From NCBI GenBank assembly GCA_934644775.1, contig CAKUDB010000023.1, forward strand, positions 1 through 43,248: a DNA stretch of 43,248 nt. The letters run 5' to 3'. Origin of the DNA: an uncultured bacterium (GTDB lineage: Bacteria; Vulcanimicrobiota; Xenobia; Xenobiales; Xenobiaceae). Below the pieces are notes generated by a model that worked only from the letters and a program-made list of their open reading frames with translations, searched no databases and was not told the origin of the DNA. This document shows, piece after piece, positions 42,195-43,248 of this stretch (positions are counted from its first letter, which is position 1; the number at the start of each line of letters is the position of its first letter). The position numbers and the translations under genes were made by a program.

Positions 42195-43248
42195 ATGGAT
42201 TCTTTGTCTTCTTCCCCAGAAAAAAACAGCATTAGCGAATCCGGAAGCGTAAGCTTCCAAATATATGAGCAACTTCGGGCCGAAATTCAACATCTCAAGC
42301 AAGAGCTCGTAGCAATTTCCGAGCAAAATGTCGATTTAGCCATTCAGTTAGGCCAAATCGACCAATTAAATGGGGTCGTGGTCGAGCGCAACGGCCAAAT
42401 TGAGCACCTCAATCGCCAAACCGCCGCTCTTAATCAGACAATTACAGATTTAAAGCTGAAACTTAGCCAAGAGACTGAACATGCGCAAAAGTCAGATTTA
42501 CGCATTGAAGAATTGCTGGCTTTAGAAGCGGAATTGCGGGCCAATCTCAAAAGTTCTCAAGAAGAGTGTCTCGATCTTAAAGGCCAGATCGAGCGCCATT
42601 TGGTCTCTATAGCCAATTTGCAAGAGGCCCTTGCCCAAGTTCAAGCTTCTAATGCTCGCCACTTGGCCGCTCTGGAATCTTTGGAAGCTTATATTAGCAA
42701 GCCCGAAGAGGAAGAACAGGAAGATATTCCTCCTTTAGTCCACTTAAAGAATACCTTACAAGATGTTTTAGGCACAGCCGGCCAAGTTATCTTCAATCGC
42801 GCTTGTCGCTTAGTTGGTATCGAAAGCCACAATGGGGCCGCCGCCACCTTTGAGCAATTGCAGAAAGCCACTATGACCATTCTCGATCCAGCTCTGCGCT
42901 TATGTCGCAACAAAGAGATGGCCAAAGATTTACAAAAGCGCCTCCACAGTATTTGCGCTTCTGTAGGCCCAATTGAGCCTGAATTGGAAGAGGCTTTAAG
43001 TAATTCCGGCCCAGCTACTTCTATAGCTTCTTCAGTCGATATTACCGCTAAAGATCGAGAGCCCTTGGCCACTACCCAAGCTAAGTCGGCTCCCCTTTTA
43101 GCGAGCGAAACTGCCCAAGACGACGCTGCCGAGGCAGAAACTAGCGACGACGACGAAGAAGAAGAAGAAGAAGAAGTCGCCCAAGACGACACTGCCGAGG
43201 CAGAAACTAGCGACGACGACGAAGAAAAAGAAGAAGTCGCCCAAGACC
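42195..43248 (+). CDS. Coiled-coil protein with acidic tandem repeats, 3' end outside the window
   Basis: An open frame from an ATG at 42195, with AAAGG 7 nt upstream, runs to the window edge without a stop (351 codons). Residues about 20-170 are a long coiled coil rich in Gln, Glu, Leu and Asn (IEHLNRQTAALNQ, IERHLVSIANLQEALAQ). A short globular stretch (about 180-260) with FNRACRLVGIES and ILDPALRLCRNKEM follows. From residue 307 it enters an acidic repeat of the type AQDDTAEAETSDDDEE. I do not recognise the family. A structural or scaffold role would fit but is not shown. An AGCTTCTA/TAGAAGTT inverted repeat lies at 42137-42159 in its leader. Confidence 0.85.
   Translation, partial: MDSLSSSPEKNSISESGSVSFQIYEQLRAEIQHLKQELVAISEQNVDLAIQLGQIDQLNGVVVERNGQIEHLNRQTAALNQTITDLKLKLSQETEHAQKSDLRIEELLALEAELRANLKSSQEECLDLKGQIERHLVSIANLQEALAQVQASNARHLAALESLEAYISKPEEEEQEDIPPLVHLKNTLQDVLGTAGQVIFNRACRLVGIESHNGAAATFEQLQKATMTILDPALRLCRNKEMAKDLQKRLHSICASVGPIEPELEEALSNSGPATSIASSVDITAKDREPLATTQAKSAPLLASETAQDDAAEAETSDDDEEEEEEEVAQDDTAEAETSDDDEEKEEVAQD
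43113..43248. repeat. Tandem in-frame acidic repeats at the window edge
   Basis: A 66-nt unit (43113-43178) and a 60-nt unit (43179-43238) both begin GCCCAAGACGAC and end GAAGAAGTC; a third begins at 43239. They differ mainly in the number of GAA triplets, the kind of change produced by slippage. The reading frame is kept. Confidence 0.85.

Noticed and set aside
42689..43192. Minus-strand open frame beginning with a long Ser run
   Set aside because: It is the reverse complement of the GAA/GAC-rich acidic repeats; the plus-strand frame has a good ribosome binding site and continuous coding character.

Overview
The window is about 43 kb of a bacterial chromosome, moderately AT-leaning, with densely packed genes and no sign of a plasmid or prophage backbone. 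No 16S rRNA or other taxonomic marker is present, so I cannot name the organism. The gene neighbourhoods tilS-hpt-ftsH and cdaA-cdaR-glmM, a RibU-type ECF S component and a YlbF-like gene recall Bacillota. A PilT ATPase, a TolB-like propeller, an UshA-like 5'-nucleotidase and a Hanks-type kinase are also present. This mixture fits a lineage outside the well-studied phyla, which is inference. Several genes appear to use TTG starts (ftsH, cdaA, two of the BrxD-like ATPases).

Layout. 1-311: three tRNA genes (Lys, Leu, Gly) on the minus strand behind one sigma70-like promoter. 562-1848: a PPC/DUF296 protein and an aldo/keto reductase. 1996-6562 (minus): an M30-like lipoprotein peptidase, rpiA, and a CCA/poly(A) nucleotidyltransferase with a hexapeptide-repeat acidic tail. 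6705-13113: an exported TolB-like propeller facing a minus-strand run made of a pseudo-receiver/Ser-Thr kinase, an MFS (POT-like) transporter, a secreted protein, a membrane metallophosphoesterase and a PlsC acyltransferase. 13247-20096 (plus): a CAU-anticodon tRNA with promoter and terminator, then tilS, a degenerate hpt paralogue, ftsH, a membrane protein, a canonical hpt and a coiled-coil/zinc-ribbon protein. 20114-27488 (minus): a DUF2993-like protein, FmdB-type and DUF6812-type small proteins, a SerA-like dehydrogenase, a 5'-nucleotidase, PilT and glycogen synthase.

27608-35860 (minus) is the most unusual part. It is a compact six-gene cluster: two small paralogous unknown proteins, three P-loop ATPases of the BrxC/BrxD (DUF2791) type, and an Lhr/BrxHI-like superfamily 2 helicase. 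The genes overlap or nearly touch, and the cluster begins 7 nt after the glmM stop codon. BrxD and BrxHI belong to type 2 BREX phage defence, but here there is no methyltransferase, PglZ, PglW or nuclease. I read it as a candidate uncharacterised BREX-related system that may be co-transcribed with the essential gene glmM.

35868-41099 (minus): glmM with a promoter that predicts a leaderless mRNA, then a terminator that separates it from the cdaA-cdaR (c-di-AMP synthesis) pair, then ribU, cutA and an unknown Cys-containing protein. 41357-43248 (plus): a clear TPP riboswitch whose only downstream gene is a YlbF-like protein with no obvious link to thiamine, a terminator, and the 5' part of a coiled-coil protein with acidic tandem repeats that runs off the window.
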